Assembly: GCA_002411515.1 (NCBI GenBank) | Contig: DHTF01000110.1 | Coordinates: forward strand, 13,487-40,203 | Source: Proteiniphilum sp. UBA5267 | GTDB lineage: Bacteria > Bacteroidota > Bacteroidia > Bacteroidales > Dysgonomonadaceae | Reading direction: 5' to 3' | Length of the DNA stretch: 26,717 bases | In this document: piece after piece, positions 24,893 to 26,717 of the stretch | How the letters are laid out: each line of letters begins with the position of its first letter | Position numbering within the stretch: position 1 is the stretch's first letter | The notes under the pieces: model-generated | What the model saw: the letters and a program-made list of their open reading frames with translations, nothing else | Told to the model about the DNA's origin: nothing | Database searches by the model: none | Translations under genes and position numbers: made by a program

Positions 24893-26717
<1,825 letters not shown>

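Overview
The window looks like a chromosomal segment of a member of the Bacteroidota, most likely order Bacteroidales. This rests on four signs. Most intergenic regions carry the phylum's promoter form (TAnnTTTG at -7, often with TTTG near -33). Shine-Dalgarno sequences are largely absent. Family content is typical: a PorX-type response regulator/PglZ protein, a FISUMP lipoprotein, a DUF6249 protein, a DUF1080 lipoprotein and a GlnK with an altered T-loop. Gene neighbourhoods such as porX-tsaE and parE-coaD-S41 peptidase fit as well. Genus cannot be read safely; a Dysgonomonadaceae-like strain is only a guess. I see no insertion sequence, prophage, CRISPR array, tRNA or rRNA.

Layout, left to right. 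(1) 1-5231, minus strand: porX, tsaE, a large periplasmic TPR protein, and thrS, which runs off the left edge. A nested inverted repeat separates the TPR gene from the thrS promoter. (2) 5481-8833, plus strand: a DUF1080 lipoprotein, ornithine aminotransferase (rocD), a CtlX-type citrulline hydrolase and mscL. rocD and ctlX make a plausible route from citrulline to ornithine to glutamate semialdehyde, and a 22-codon ORF fits exactly between them. (3) 8936-12241, plus strand: a broken small-peptide ORF, a fimbrillin-like/FISUMP surface lipoprotein, then a tight module of a DUF6249 membrane protein, an ECF sigma factor and a two-TM protein that may be its anti-sigma partner. (4) 18271-12257, minus strand: an apparent operon of GNAT acetyltransferase, parE, coaD, S41 (CtpA-like) protease and PPK2, with spacings of 17, 1, 21 and 6 bp. 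(5) 19842-18454, minus strand: an MltF-like lytic transglycosylase. (6) 22493-19988, minus strand: a TorF-like porin, glnK and amtB, an ammonium-uptake operon closed by a clear intrinsic terminator. (7) 22799 to the right edge, plus strand: a secreted helix-hairpin-helix/beta-barrel protein and an ABC-F ATPase cut by the window end.

The window is mostly core metabolism and envelope functions. The parts least explained by known annotation are the decayed small ORF in front of the FISUMP gene, the DUF6249/sigma/2-TM module, the roughly 31-bp-phased AT-rich repeats between the nitrogen operon and the HhH gene, the GlnK T-loop variant, and the small ORF between rocD and ctlX. I did not find convincing evidence of a wholly new multi-gene system.
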